DNA of 22,328 nucleotides, taken from assembly GCA_938001995.1 (NCBI GenBank), contig CALLAV010000214.1:1-22328 (forward strand), read 5' to 3'. Below, piece after piece: positions 1 to 7,840 of the stretch. Numbering within the stretch: position 1 is the stretch's first letter; each line of letters begins with the position of its first letter. This DNA is from an uncultured Amylibacter sp. Its GTDB lineage: Bacteria > Pseudomonadota > Alphaproteobacteria > Rhodobacterales > Rhodobacteraceae. Both the position numbers and the translations under genes were made by a program. The notes below the pieces were generated by a model. It made no database searches. It was given only the letters and a program-made list of their open reading frames with translations, and was not told the DNA's origin.

Positions 1-2
1 AA

Positions 3-341
3 ACGTGGGTCGCGGTCGAGGATGGCGTGGTTCTGGGGACCTATTACATCAAAGCAAACCAAGCGGGTGGCGGGGCGCATGTGTGTAACTGCGGGTACAT
101 GGTCGCTAGGGGTGCTCAGGGGCGTGGCATAGCGCGGGCCATGTGTGAGCAATCGCAGGTGCGGGCTGTGGAGCTAGGGTTTCGCGCGATGCAGTTTAAT
201 TTTGTTTTGGCGAGCAATGTCGGGGCGATTGGGCTGTGGCGGAAGTTGGGATTTGAGGAAGTGGGGCGGTTGCCAGAGGCGTTTGAGCATCCTGAGGTGG
301 GGTATGTGGATGCGTTGGTGATGCTTAAGGGGTTGGTTTGA
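3..341 (+). CDS. GNAT family N-acetyltransferase, 5' partial
   Basis: This is the C-terminal ~112 residues of an acetyl-CoA-dependent N-acetyltransferase; the reading frame is open through the left edge of the window. The acetyl-CoA pyrophosphate loop is recognisable as VARGAQGRGIARAM, the usual Q/RxxGxG/A segment. It is followed by the FNFVLASNVGAIGLWRKLGF block, which is the GNAT motif B (N..A..LW.K.GF). The codons before the GTG at 27 continue the protein sensibly (TWVAVEDG), so that GTG is internal and not a start. The substrate cannot be told from this fragment. The gene ends 7 bp before the convergent orphan at 349. Confidence 0.85.
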   Translation, partial: TWVAVEDGVVLGTYYIKANQAGGGAHVCNCGYMVARGAQGRGIARAMCEQSQVRAVELGFRAMQFNFVLASNVGAIGLWRKLGFEEVGRLPEAFEHPEVGYVDALVMLKGLV

Positions 342-348
342 GGGAGTG

Positions 349-909
349 CTAGTTCTCTGCCTGTGTATTTAGAGGAAATGTGCCGAGTTCAAAAATTGGG
401 AGAGCTGTACAAATAAGCTCCCAAATCTCGTCAATTTCATCACCTTTGCTATCAACCACATGAACGCCAATTTCTGGTGGATACCCGAAGCTCTGCAAAG
501 ATTGAGTCACCTCTGTAGGATTTTGGTAGGGCGCGTCCAAAATTGCGAATTCGCTCCGCTGGTTTAGGAGTTCTCTTAGATAATTCCTATCGACTATTGT
601 GGTGTTTAGGCTTCTTGTTGCGACTTCTCTGAAGTCGCTATGGTCGCCGCGAATTGTTCGATGAACCCGCAATCTAAGAACCCATGTTTCGGGATGAAAA
701 TTATGACTTCGATTGCTCCGATCTGTTCGCAGTGATTTCTTTTCGAAACTCACAACTGAAGCGTCTACAATAGACGTTGCTAGTTTAGACCAATAGATGG
801 GGTCGGCTTTGTCAAAGAACATGCAGGCATGTGTGGGTAAGGAATTTGCCACCATTGAGAAACAAACAAAGAGAATTGTTCTTAGAGATTTTGCGAGGTT
901 TATGTTCAT
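349..909 (-). CDS. Secreted hypothetical protein, AT-rich orphan
   Basis: I do not recognise a family. The ~186-residue product begins MNINLAKSL and continues with a hydrophobic stretch ending SLPTHAC, which looks like a Sec signal peptide with signal peptidase I cleavage after THA; the C does not sit in a good lipobox. The mature part is mixed-charge with no repeats or membrane segments. I chose the ATG at 909 over the in-frame TTG at 930 because it starts the signal peptide directly; neither start has a convincing Shine-Dalgarno. Base composition is visibly richer in A+T than every neighbour, which suggests recent acquisition. It is convergent with the GNAT gene and is followed upstream by the terminator of the tau operon. 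Confidence 0.6.
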   Translation of the reverse strand: MNINLAKSLRTILFVCFSMVANSLPTHACMFFDKADPIYWSKLATSIVDASVVSFEKKSLRTDRSNRSHNFHPETWVLRLRVHRTIRGDHSDFREVATRSLNTTIVDRNYLRELLNQRSEFAILDAPYQNPTEVTQSLQSFGYPPEIGVHVVDSKGDEIDEIWELICTALPIFELGTFPLNTQAEN

Positions 910-996
910 GAAGGAAAAGTAGTTACTCAATTAATTACATTCAATAGTTCGTTGATTTCCCAAAAACTAAGATAGAGTATTCTTGGAAATTTGTGC

Positions 997-1024
997 GAAA
1001 AGGGCCGCTCAATCGAGCGGCCCT
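997..1024 (-). terminator. Rho-independent terminator of the tauABC-like operon
   Basis: On the minus strand a perfect 10-bp GC-rich stem (AGGGCCGCTC / GAGCGGCCCT) with a 4-base loop is followed by TTTT and then an A/T-rich tail. It lies 25 bp after the permease stop codon. Confidence 0.85.
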
Positions 1025-1049
1025 GTTATATTTCGGTTGGCTGATTTGA

Positions 1050-2378
1050 TCAGCCTTTGCCTTTCCAAGGCACCAGCTTGTTTTCGACCATGCGCATCAG
1101 GACGTCGATGCCGAGGCCGATGACGCCGATGATGATGATGCCGATGATCACGATATCGGTCAGCTGGAATTTGGAGGCGGCGATAATCATTTTACCGGCC
1201 CCTTTTTCAGCAGCAACCAATTCGGCTGCAACAACTGTGCCCCAACACACACCCATGGCAACCCGCGCGCCTGTAAAGATTTCAGGCAGAGAGTTTGGCA
1301 GGATGACTTTGGTCAACAACTGACTTTTGCTGGCCCCAAGCGAGTAGGCGGCGTGTACCTTAGAGATACTCACACCAGACACACCTGCGCGTGCGGCAAT
1401 GATCATGATCCAAAGTGCAGCGAGGAAGAGGAGCGAGATTTTACCCTGCTCGCCAATGCCAAACCAGATGATCACAAGCGGGATCAAGGCAAGGGGTGGC
1501 ACAGGACGCATGACCTCTACGATGGGGTCAAACCAACCACGCAGCCACGAGTTCAGACCGATAGCAAAGCCGAGCGGGATGCCAAACAGACAGCCAAGCG
1601 CAAAGCCGATCACAACACGGAACAAGGACCAGAACACGTTTTCCCAAAGGCCCACGCCTTGGTAGCCGTTTTTGTTCAGATCAACAAAAGTGGACCAAAC
1701 TTTTTCTGGTGGCGGCAGGTAGAGCGCTTCCATTGTGCGACCTGTTGAGGGGCGCACAGACAAGCTGCCGCGTTTGGTCACAAGGATTTCACCGTCAGCA
1801 TAGGGGTAGACATTTTCGCGCAGAACGGGCTGGCCGTTGATCGCGACAACCTCGTAGCCGTCTTCTTTGCCGCCTTCATCATTGTCTTGGACTTTGACGA
1901 TTTTTGAGCGGCGCTCTGGGATCAACAGCACATCGTCTTTGGCAAAACCAGCACCTTCGGCGGCATTGGTTGGCTTTTCAGGCGATTTGTTGTCGGAGGA
2001 GTGAACACGGACATACACGGTTGCCGTGTCTTCTTCACCCGCAGCATTGCGTGCGGTGTATTCAAATTGCGTGTCCCCTGTGAACGGCGGAGGCAAGATG
2101 GTTGGGATCAGGCTCGACCCCGTAGCGATACACCAGATCAAGAAGATCGAGAGCACCGCGCCAACAGAGGCTGCACGGTTGGCAACAACCGAGCTTTCGT
2201 CCCCGAAGGTGACGGTTTTAAGGCTGGAGTAGCCGCGTGCCTTGTCTTTGGATGCATCATAAGCGCGATAAATCAGGCTGATCAGCAAAGAGAAGGCAAC
2301 AAAAAGCCCAAAGATGACGGTGATACCGATGACCATCCAGAAGGCGGTGAATAGAGCGTCAATAACTTCAAACCACAT
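1050..2378 (-). CDS. tauC: Taurine/sulfonate-type ABC transporter permease with large extracytoplasmic insert
   Basis: Inner-membrane permease of the TauC/SsuC (MetI-fold) family. The last ~225 residues match the family: LPPPEKVWSTF at about 221-231, several membrane helices, and the EAA loop for ATPase docking (HAAYSLGASKSQLLTKVILP, about 342-361). The protein is 442 residues, whereas TauC/SsuC proteins are normally ~250-280. The excess is N-terminal: one extra helix (about 16-36), a basic loop (37-68), a second helix (71-92), and a hydrophilic segment (about 100-218) predicted to be periplasmic. The ATG at 2378 shares one base with the ATPase stop (TAATG), which decides this start over an upstream in-frame candidate at 2423. 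Substrate is inferred from the neighbours and the TauR-type regulator. Confidence 0.85.
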   Translation of the reverse strand: MWFEVIDALFTAFWMVIGITVIFGLFVAFSLLISLIYRAYDASKDKARGYSSLKTVTFGDESSVVANRAASVGAVLSIFLIWCIATGSSLIPTILPPPFTGDTQFEYTARNAAGEEDTATVYVRVHSSDNKSPEKPTNAAEGAGFAKDDVLLIPERRSKIVKVQDNDEGGKEDGYEVVAINGQPVLRENVYPYADGEILVTKRGSLSVRPSTGRTMEALYLPPPEKVWSTFVDLNKNGYQGVGLWENVFWSLFRVVIGFALGCLFGIPLGFAIGLNSWLRGWFDPIVEVMRPVPPLALIPLVIIWFGIGEQGKISLLFLAALWIMIIAARAGVSGVSISKVHAAYSLGASKSQLLTKVILPNSLPEIFTGARVAMGVCWGTVVAAELVAAEKGAGKMIIAASKFQLTDIVIIGIIIIGVIGLGIDVLMRMVENKLVPWKGKG

Positions 2379-3181
2379 TATGCTGACTCCGTCCGACCCA
2401 TGATTTCTTCTTCCATGTCCCAAATCATAGACAGGATTTCATCACGGCGTTTCCCAAAATCTGGGTGGCGTTTCACTTCGCGCAGATCTTGGCCAACGCC
2501 AAGCTCTGCAAAGGGTAGGTTGTATTCTTTGTGCACACGGCCAGGACGCGGTGCCATAACCAAAAGGCGTTCGCCCAACAAAAGGGCCTCTTCCACCGAG
2601 TGGGTGATCAGGATGATGGTCTTGCCCGTCTTTTTCCAAATGTCGAGCACGAGGCTTTGCATTTTTTCACGGGTCAACGCGTCAAGCGCGCCAAGCGGTT
2701 CGTCCATCAGGATCACGTCAGGTTCGTTGGCCAAGCAACGGGCCAAAGCCACACGTTGCTGCATACCGCCAGACATTTCGTAGATCATCTTTTCGCCAAA
2801 GTCTTGAAGGCCCACGATATCGAGCAGCTCTTCAACTTTTTGGTTGATCTCTGCTTGAGGCACACCCTTCATCTTGGGGCCAAAACCAATGTTCTTGGTG
2901 ACGTTCATCCATTCAAACAGCGCACCGTGTTGAAACACCATGCCGCGTTTGGGGCTCGGGCCCGTGATGTTTTCACCAGACAAAGACATTTCGCCCGCCG
3001 TCGGTGCCAAAAAGCCAGCCAGAATGTTGAGGAGTGTTGATTTCCCACACCCAGAAGGACCCAGAACCGACATCAGTTCCCCCTCCTTGATGTTGAGGTT
3101 GATGTTCTTGAGCGCTTCGACTTTGCCACCGCCGGGCAATTCGAAGGTCATCGAAACATCATCGATGATCAATCCAGACAT
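2378..3181 (-). CDS. tauB: Taurine/sulfonate-type ABC transporter ATP-binding protein
   Basis: A cytoplasmic ATPase of 267 residues that powers the neighbouring permease; this is the normal length for TauB/SsuB. Visible motifs in order are Walker A GPSGCGKST (41-49), Q-loop glutamine Q84 (MVFQHG), signature MSGGMQQR (about 136-143, with M where the canonical LSGGQ has Q), Walker B VILMDEP with catalytic E161, D-loop GALDAL, and switch histidine H194 (ITHS). The start at 3181 is preceded by AGGGA at suitable spacing; the frame is open further upstream but that stretch lacks ABC similarity and covers the intergenic stem-loop. It is translationally coupled to the permease. Confidence 0.92.
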   Translation of the reverse strand: MSGLIIDDVSMTFELPGGGKVEALKNINLNIKEGELMSVLGPSGCGKSTLLNILAGFLAPTAGEMSLSGENITGPSPKRGMVFQHGALFEWMNVTKNIGFGPKMKGVPQAEINQKVEELLDIVGLQDFGEKMIYEMSGGMQQRVALARCLANEPDVILMDEPLGALDALTREKMQSLVLDIWKKTGKTIILITHSVEEALLLGERLLVMAPRPGRVHKEYNLPFAELGVGQDLREVKRHPDFGKRRDEILSMIWDMEEEIMGRTESA

Positions 3182-3221
3182 GAGGTGTCCCTGTTTTGTT
3201 ATGTTTATTGGGGAAGTGTGT

Positions 3222-3255
3222 GGCGCGGCCCGCACAATGTATAGGGGGCCGCGCC
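3222..3255 (-). promoter_or_regulatory. Intercistronic GC stem-loop between tauA and tauB
   Basis: A perfect 10-bp GC-rich inverted repeat (GGCGCGGCCC core, arms 3222-3231 and 3246-3255) sits between the binding-protein and ATPase genes. In the transcribed (minus) direction no U-run follows it, so it is more likely a 3'-end stabilising or partial-termination hairpin than a full terminator. Such hairpins are common after binding-protein genes and raise the ratio of binding protein to transporter. Confidence 0.6.
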
Positions 3256-3292
3256 GTTTTTGTTTCAAAACACCGAATAATTCGGCGTTTGA

Positions 3293-4282
3293 TTACATTT
3301 TAGACGCTGCTTCCAGGTAGGAAGAGTTCACAACTGCAGAGTAGTCGGACAGTGGTGTGATCTTGTCACCCAAACCTTTTGCAGCGTTTGTCAGGTACTC
3401 GGCTACGCCGCCACCCATCCAGTCTGCGGACAGCTGAGTTGCTGTGTCAGGGAATACGAACGTGCCGATAACAGCCGTTGTGCCTTCCATGTCCATACCA
3501 GCTTCTTTGGCGATGCCTTCCATCATTGGCGCAGGGTCCGCTGCGTACATTGCGTTCATTTCAGCAGTGATCGCGAGGAATTTCGCCAGAATGTCTGGGT
3601 TCTCTTCGCCAAATGCTGTTGGAACGGAAGTTACGTCGAACACTTTGCCCACAACGGATTCTTTTTCAGCGCCTTCGATGATTGGGTTACCGTGCTGCTT
3701 CATTGCGCGCAAGGAACCGCCCCAACCACATGCCATAGCAAGGTCTGTGGATGGCTGGCTGAACGCCGCTGCGGAGTCAGATGGTGCCATGTCAACGATT
3801 GTGAAATCAGCTTCGGTCATGCCGAAATATTTGATTTGTGCAAGGAAGCCAGAGTGTGCAGCTGTGCCCAAAGGAACGGCAACTTTCTTGCCTTTCAATT
3901 CCATCACGTTGTCTTTTGTGATTTCCAGCTCGGAACGCACAACGCAGTTGTCGTTGTCAGAGTAGGACACAGCGATGTCTACAACCTGAAGGTCTTGACC
4001 AGCAGCAGTTGCCACCAAGAAAGGTGTCACGCCCTGGGAATAAGAGATGTGCACGTCGCCAGACGCCATCGCCGCGGACATTGCTGTACCTGCGTCGAAT
4101 GCAACCCATTTCACTGGAATGCCCAGCTTCTCAGCATAGATTTTGTTGGCTTGTGCGTGCTGGTTTGGTGTTGGCCATTCCAAGAAGTACGCAACAACCA
4201 GCTCGTCCAGAGCCTGCGCCGCTGTACCTGTTGTAGCAGCCAGAGCAACGGCCATTGCTGTAAGTGTTTTAGTGATTTTCAT
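3293..4282 (-). CDS. tauA: Taurine/sulfonate-type ABC transporter substrate-binding protein
   Basis: Periplasmic binding protein of 329 residues from the TauA/SsuA/NMT1 family. It has a clear signal peptide (basic start MKITK, hydrophobic core, AAQA cleavage near residue 24). The mature protein begins with ELVVAYFLEWPTPNQ and contains AGTAMSAAMASGDVHISY and KKVAVPLGTAAHSG, segments I recall from roseobacter proteins annotated as taurine-binding. It is the first gene of the operon, with a strong ribosome site (AGGGAG about 7 bases before the ATG). Because NMT1-like proteins also bind pyrimidines, other sulfonates or amines, the taurine call rests mainly on the adjacent tauR-type regulator. No tpa, tauXY or xsc gene is in the window, so catabolism must be encoded elsewhere if taurine is the substrate. 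Confidence 0.82.
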   Translation of the reverse strand: MKITKTLTAMAVALAATTGTAAQALDELVVAYFLEWPTPNQHAQANKIYAEKLGIPVKWVAFDAGTAMSAAMASGDVHISYSQGVTPFLVATAAGQDLQVVDIAVSYSDNDNCVVRSELEITKDNVMELKGKKVAVPLGTAAHSGFLAQIKYFGMTEADFTIVDMAPSDSAAAFSQPSTDLAMACGWGGSLRAMKQHGNPIIEGAEKESVVGKVFDVTSVPTAFGEENPDILAKFLAITAEMNAMYAADPAPMMEGIAKEAGMDMEGTTAVIGTFVFPDTATQLSADWMGGGVAEYLTNAAKGLGDKITPLSDYSAVVNSSYLEAASKM

Positions 4283-4297
4283 TATATTCTCCCTGAT

Positions 4298-4320
4298 CTA
4301 CGAAAGTTGGTCCTTCGTAG
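4298..4320 (-). promoter_or_regulatory. Inverted repeat in the probable tauA leader
   Basis: A perfect 7-bp inverted repeat (CTACGAA ... TTCGTAG, 9-base spacer) lies 16 bp upstream of the tauA start, just before its ribosome site. It could be a leader hairpin or an operator; no protein is assigned. A single partial TauR-like core (GTGGAC at 4346-4351) lies further upstream in the same spacer. Confidence 0.4.
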
Positions 4321-4454
4321 CGATATAGTTGCGAACCCGTCCGCAGTGGACAGTTTCGCGCGAACCTTGGAATCGTCACAGGACAAAGGATAGTGCCAGT
4401 TGACCCATTGGATGATTCCAACCCATTTACTTTGGCAAAACTGCTCCCCAAGCG

Positions 4455-5915
4455 CTAGCTGTTTTTTATCGCTTCGGAAATGATGGAAATACCTTTGGGA
4501 ATCGCGACACTGTCGATGGACGAATAGGCCAATCGATAATGGTTGCGCGGGCCGTCTCGCCCTTCAAAAAAGGGTGCTCCAGGTTCGATCAACACGCCTT
4601 TTTCTTTTAGGCCGACCGCAAGTTGCTGTGTATCCACATGTTCGGGCGCGCGCATCCAAAACGATGATCCGCCAAAAGACGCCGATCCTGCCACGGTCAG
4701 GCCGTGTTCCTCGAGCGCTTTGGCCATCACTTGGCGGCGTTCAAAATAGGCATCCTTCATACGCCGCACCAACGCATCGTAATGCCCAAGCGCAAGAAAG
4801 TTTGCAGTGGTGCGTTGCATGTGACCAGGGGGATGACGCAAAACAGTGCTGCGAAGCGCGCGGGCCTGCCGAATAAGGGGTTCAGAACCCACTAAGTAAC
4901 CCAGCCGTAAGCCTGGAAATAAAGATTTCGAAAAGCTGCCGACGTATATGACGCGCCCTTCCGTATCGAGCGATTTAAGCGCGGGTGAGGGCGCATTCAG
5001 AAACGACATTTCAAATTCATAGTCGTCTTCGACGATGATCATGTTCTGTTCGGACGCGAGTTTTAGCAGCGCGTGACGTCGGTTCATCGGCATGGTCGCC
5101 GCTGTGGGTGCGTGATGGCTAGGTGTTGTGAAAACCACATCCGTGTCGAGCGGCAGTTTCGCGGGGTTCAACCCGTCGCGGTCCACGTCAATGGCTGTTA
5201 AGGCGGATTCTGATTGTCGTAAAACGCCGCGCAAACCTGGATATCCTGGGTTCTCATACGCAGCGGTTTTGCCTTTGCCAAGCAGCAGTTGCGCCACCAT
5301 CCAGAGGGCGTTTTGCGCCCCAACAGTCAACAGAATTTGATCACGGTTCGCATGAATACCCCGTCGTGTCAGCGTGTGGCGGGCGATAAAATCAATAAGT
5401 TGTGGATCGTCTTCTTCGGCATAATCTGACGTCAGACTGTCAAATTCCTTTTTCCCAAGCGCTTGGTGTGCGCACAACCGCCAGTTGGAATGGCTGAACA
5501 ATTTCGGGTCCGCTTGACCATATGTGAACGGATAGGGGTAAGACTGCCAGTTGAAAGTCTTTTCAACTTTGGCGGCCCCTGCGTAATCCCTTTGCAGTGC
5601 TTGTTCCCAATCGACACGGTCCTGTACCGCAGCGGTAGTTCCATCAAAAGCCGAGGATGGCGCATCATCTGCCACAAAGAACCCAGAACGCGACCGAGTG
5701 GATAGATATCCATCTGCGACAAGTTCTTGATACGACAGCGTGACAGTGATGCGGCTGATCCCGAGGTGCTTGGCGAGTTTGCGCGAAGACGGTAAGCGTT
5801 CCCCTGGCAAAAAGCGCCGCGATAGGATCGCAGACGCGACGATCTGACGGATCTGGCTTTGCAAACTTCCTTCAAACGCAGGGTCGAGGAAAAAGAGGTC
5901 TTCGGATAGGGCCAT
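4455..5915 (-). CDS. tauR: TauR-type MocR/GntR transcriptional regulator
   Basis: A 486-residue MocR-type regulator: N-terminal GntR winged helix (about 15-80, with LPSSRKLAKHLGISRITV) joined to a fold-type I aminotransferase domain (about 125-486). The PLP-binding lysine is K330 in SFSKSLFPGLRLGY, and the pyridine-contacting Asp lies in VEDDYEFE (297-298). In Rhodobacter capsulatus, TauR activates taurine genes in response to taurine and binds direct repeats. Here the gene lies 172 bp upstream of the tauA start on the same strand, and a pair of TauR-like direct repeats precedes its own start, suggesting autoregulation. A PdxR-type role is possible but less likely given the neighbours. Confidence 0.85.
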   Translation of the reverse strand: MALSEDLFFLDPAFEGSLQSQIRQIVASAILSRRFLPGERLPSSRKLAKHLGISRITVTLSYQELVADGYLSTRSRSGFFVADDAPSSAFDGTTAAVQDRVDWEQALQRDYAGAAKVEKTFNWQSYPYPFTYGQADPKLFSHSNWRLCAHQALGKKEFDSLTSDYAEEDDPQLIDFIARHTLTRRGIHANRDQILLTVGAQNALWMVAQLLLGKGKTAAYENPGYPGLRGVLRQSESALTAIDVDRDGLNPAKLPLDTDVVFTTPSHHAPTAATMPMNRRHALLKLASEQNMIIVEDDYEFEMSFLNAPSPALKSLDTEGRVIYVGSFSKSLFPGLRLGYLVGSEPLIRQARALRSTVLRHPPGHMQRTTANFLALGHYDALVRRMKDAYFERRQVMAKALEEHGLTVAGSASFGGSSFWMRAPEHVDTQQLAVGLKEKGVLIEPGAPFFEGRDGPRNHYRLAYSSIDSVAIPKGISIISEAIKNS

Positions 5916-5927
5916 ACCGTTGCATAG

Positions 5928-5959
5928 CTGGACTTAGTTGGCGCGTAAAGTGGACTTAA
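5928..5959. promoter_or_regulatory. Candidate TauR operator, two direct repeats
   Basis: CTGGACTTAG (5928-5937) and GTGGACTTAA (5950-5959) are direct repeats spaced 22 bp start to start, two helical turns, so a dimer could bind one face of the DNA. They lie 13-44 bp upstream of the tauR ATG. The sequence resembles the CTGGACTTAA-like direct repeats I recall for R. capsulatus TauR. So close to the start codon, binding would probably repress tauR. Confidence 0.7.
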
Positions 5960-5962
5960 CGA

Positions 5963-6655
5963 TCAAAGTTTGAGGAACTGAGACCGCTCACCGTCGTGGC
6001 TGAAGAAGGGAACGGGGTGATCGCCTTCTGGGTTTTCAAGGCGGTTTTGCACTTCTGCCAGAACGACCTCGGTGATGAAGGGCAGGTCAAATTCGCGCGA
6101 TTTGGCCAGCGGAACCCATTGCAAATGCGAAAGTTCATCTTCAGCGCGGGAAAAATCATCAAGGTCGCCTTGGATCAAATCTGCTCGCCCCAAAAAGAAA
6201 CGCGCATCAAAACGGCGCGGACGACCGGGTGGTGTAATGGCGCGGAAAATAAACTCCAGCCCTGAGGGGTCAGGCAATAAGCCTGCTTGGAAAAAGCTTT
6301 GCCAGTTTTCGGGCTGAGTGCTGGCCATCTCGGCCGCTCGTTCGGACACCATACCAATTGGATGTCCCGTTTCTTCCCACATTTCGCGGATCGCAGCGGC
6401 AAGCAGGGGTTTGGCAATGTCGCTTTCGGTAAGATGTGTCAAACGGGTCATACAGGCATCAGATGCAGTACCATTCAGCGACACCTCGGCGTCTGCTGCA
6501 TCCAGCCCACCGCCCGGAAACACAAACTTGTTTGGCATGAAAACCGCCGCTTTGCCCCGTTGTCCCATCAGAACATGCGGGCCGTCGTTTGTCTCGCGCA
6601 CCAGAATAACGGTGGCGGCGTGCTTGATCGGAACATCTTGCGGAATATCGGACAT
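5963..6655 (-). CDS. NUDIX hydrolase, NUDT19/CoA-diphosphatase-like
   Basis: A 230-residue cytosolic pyrophosphohydrolase. The NUDIX box is split: the glycine-rich part GGGLDAADAE (about 48-57) is separated from the metal-binding helix REMWEETG (90-97) by ~30 extra residues. This arrangement is typical of the NUDT8/NUDT19-like group that cleaves CoA esters and related nucleoside diphosphates. Metal-ligand glutamates E91, E94 and E95 are present. The actual substrate is not predictable from sequence alone. It is the gene upstream of tauR on the same strand, separated by the 47-bp spacer that carries the candidate TauR operator, so it is probably not in the same transcription unit. The Shine-Dalgarno before the ATG at 6655 is weak. 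Confidence 0.88.
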   Translation of the reverse strand: MSDIPQDVPIKHAATVILVRETNDGPHVLMGQRGKAAVFMPNKFVFPGGGLDAADAEVSLNGTASDACMTRLTHLTESDIAKPLLAAAIREMWEETGHPIGMVSERAAEMASTQPENWQSFFQAGLLPDPSGLEFIFRAITPPGRPRRFDARFFLGRADLIQGDLDDFSRAEDELSHLQWVPLAKSREFDLPFITEVVLAEVQNRLENPEGDHPVPFFSHDGERSQFLKL

Positions 6656-6720
6656 TAGGGGCCTGCTGTTGCTTGCGCCTATATAAATCTAGCGTCAGGC
6701 CAAAAGTCTAGCGGTTCTGG

Positions 6721-7140
6721 CTATTCCGCAGGGGATTGCGCAGCGTCACGGCCAAAACCATGCATCCGCTTGGCCCATTGAAGCCCGACAAACACGCCCT
6801 TGATGCGGGGCAACATATAAAGCGCAAGCGCGACGAAGGCGACGATGAAGCCAACGGTCAAAACCAACGTGTCAGGGCGCCACGTTTCAAAAACATACAT
6901 CATAATCGGGGCCAACAAATGACCACAAATCAGGATGGTGACATAAGCAGGGCCATCATCCGCGCGGTGGTGATGTAAATCCTCGGAACAGACTTCGCAG
7001 TTATCACGCACGGTGAGATAGCCTTTTAACATCGGCCCCGTTCCGCAATTGGGGCATTTGCCCCGCCATCCACGCAGCATCGCGGGCTTGATCTCGCGTT
7101 CATTGCCCATGGCGCTGGTGGTGTAGTCTGAATTGCTCAT
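6721..7140 (-). CDS. DUF983 family membrane protein
   Basis: A 139-residue protein of the DUF983 family, common in alphaproteobacteria and of unknown function. It has an N-terminal zinc-ribbon-like pair, CPNCG (C29, C32) and CEVC (C48, C51), followed by two membrane helices (about 65-85 and 93-115) ending in a short basic cytoplasmic tail. The start is uncertain: ATG 7140 is used here, an in-frame TTG lies at 7161, and another ATG lies at 7110 just before the conserved domain; none has a good ribosome site. It is in line with the NUDIX gene, 65 bp apart, and divergent from the EF-hand gene. Confidence 0.85.
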   Translation of the reverse strand: MSNSDYTTSAMGNEREIKPAMLRGWRGKCPNCGTGPMLKGYLTVRDNCEVCSEDLHHHRADDGPAYVTILICGHLLAPIMMYVFETWRPDTLVLTVGFIVAFVALALYMLPRIKGVFVGLQWAKRMHGFGRDAAQSPAE

Positions 7141-7302
7141 GCTTATTAGATAGGGGATCAATCATCGGAATGAACTGGGACAACCTGTCTTGCGGCGGGA
7201 TGTCGCAAATTTTTTGAAGGACCCGCGACGGAATGCGGTTGGGGTCTGCGTATCACTGCCACGAAACACAAACTAAACGAGCAAACAGGAAAGTTTTTGA
7301 CC

Positions 7303-7770
7303 ATGAAAACATCTTACAAATTTGCCCTTCTGGGCGTGACTGCAACGGCCATCGCAATGGCCATTACGGTTCCCGTGGTTGCCAAAGGCAAAATGGGCGA
7401 GCGGTTCGATCAAATCGACACAAATGGCGACGGGTTTATCGACGCGACCGAAATTACAGCGCATAAAGATGCCCGCTTTGCAGCGGCAGACAAAAATGGC
7501 GACGGTGCGTTGGATGCGGAAGAAATTGCCGCACAACACGAAGAACGCGCCAAAAAACGCAAAGCGCACTCTGCTGAACGTCAGGCCAAACTTATCGAGC
7601 GGCTCGACACCAACAAAGACGGTAAGCTGCAAAAAGACGAAATGAAAAGCGACCGTATGGACCGCATGATGAAACGGGCAGATGCGGATGGCGACGGACG
7701 CATTTCCAAGGACGAAGCCTCCAAAATGCGCCGTGGTGGCAAAAAAGACCGCAAACCTGCGGAAGATTAA
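7303..7770 (+). CDS. Exported four-EF-hand calcium-binding protein
   Basis: A 155-residue exported protein with four complete 12-residue EF-hand loops: DTNGDGFIDATE (39-50), DKNGDGALDAEE (63-74), DTNKDGKLQKDE (102-113) and DADGDGRISKDE (127-138). All have Asp at position 1 and Glu at 12, so calcium binding is likely at each. The N-terminal helix after MKTSYKF is a signal peptide or an uncleaved anchor, with the cleavage site probably near VVAKG. ATG 7303 follows AGGAAAG; the in-frame TTG at 7297 lies inside that ribosome-site spacing. A terminator follows immediately, and the next gene is an ECF sigma factor. The region between the loops is rich in Lys and Arg. Confidence 0.9.
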   Translation: MKTSYKFALLGVTATAIAMAITVPVVAKGKMGERFDQIDTNGDGFIDATEITAHKDARFAAADKNGDGALDAEEIAAQHEERAKKRKAHSAERQAKLIERLDTNKDGKLQKDEMKSDRMDRMMKRADADGDGRISKDEASKMRRGGKKDRKPAED

Positions 7771-7778
7771 ACACCACT

Positions 7779-7815
7779 GCAACGCCTGCCTTTGGGTGGG
7801 CGTTGCGCCTTTTTT
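7779..7815 (+). terminator. Rho-independent terminator after the EF-hand gene
   Basis: An 8-bp perfect stem GCAACGCC / GGCGTTGC, extended inward by four pairs including wobbles, is followed by GCC and six Ts (7810-7815). It lies just after the EF-hand stop and 26 bp before the sigma factor start, so it should limit read-through into the sigma gene. Confidence 0.85.
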
Positions 7816-7840
7816 GAAACAGAGGTAGGTCGGGACCAAT

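Noticed and set aside
3222..3262. Stem followed by TTTTT on the plus strand read as a rho-independent terminator
   Set aside because: The U-run lies on the plus-strand side, but both flanking genes are transcribed on the minus strand and no plus-strand gene ends there.
7230..7253. GGAAT-N14-CGTAT as an ECF sigma promoter before the EF-hand gene
   Set aside because: The spacing is shorter than the usual 16-17 bases, so I could not support it as an ECF promoter.
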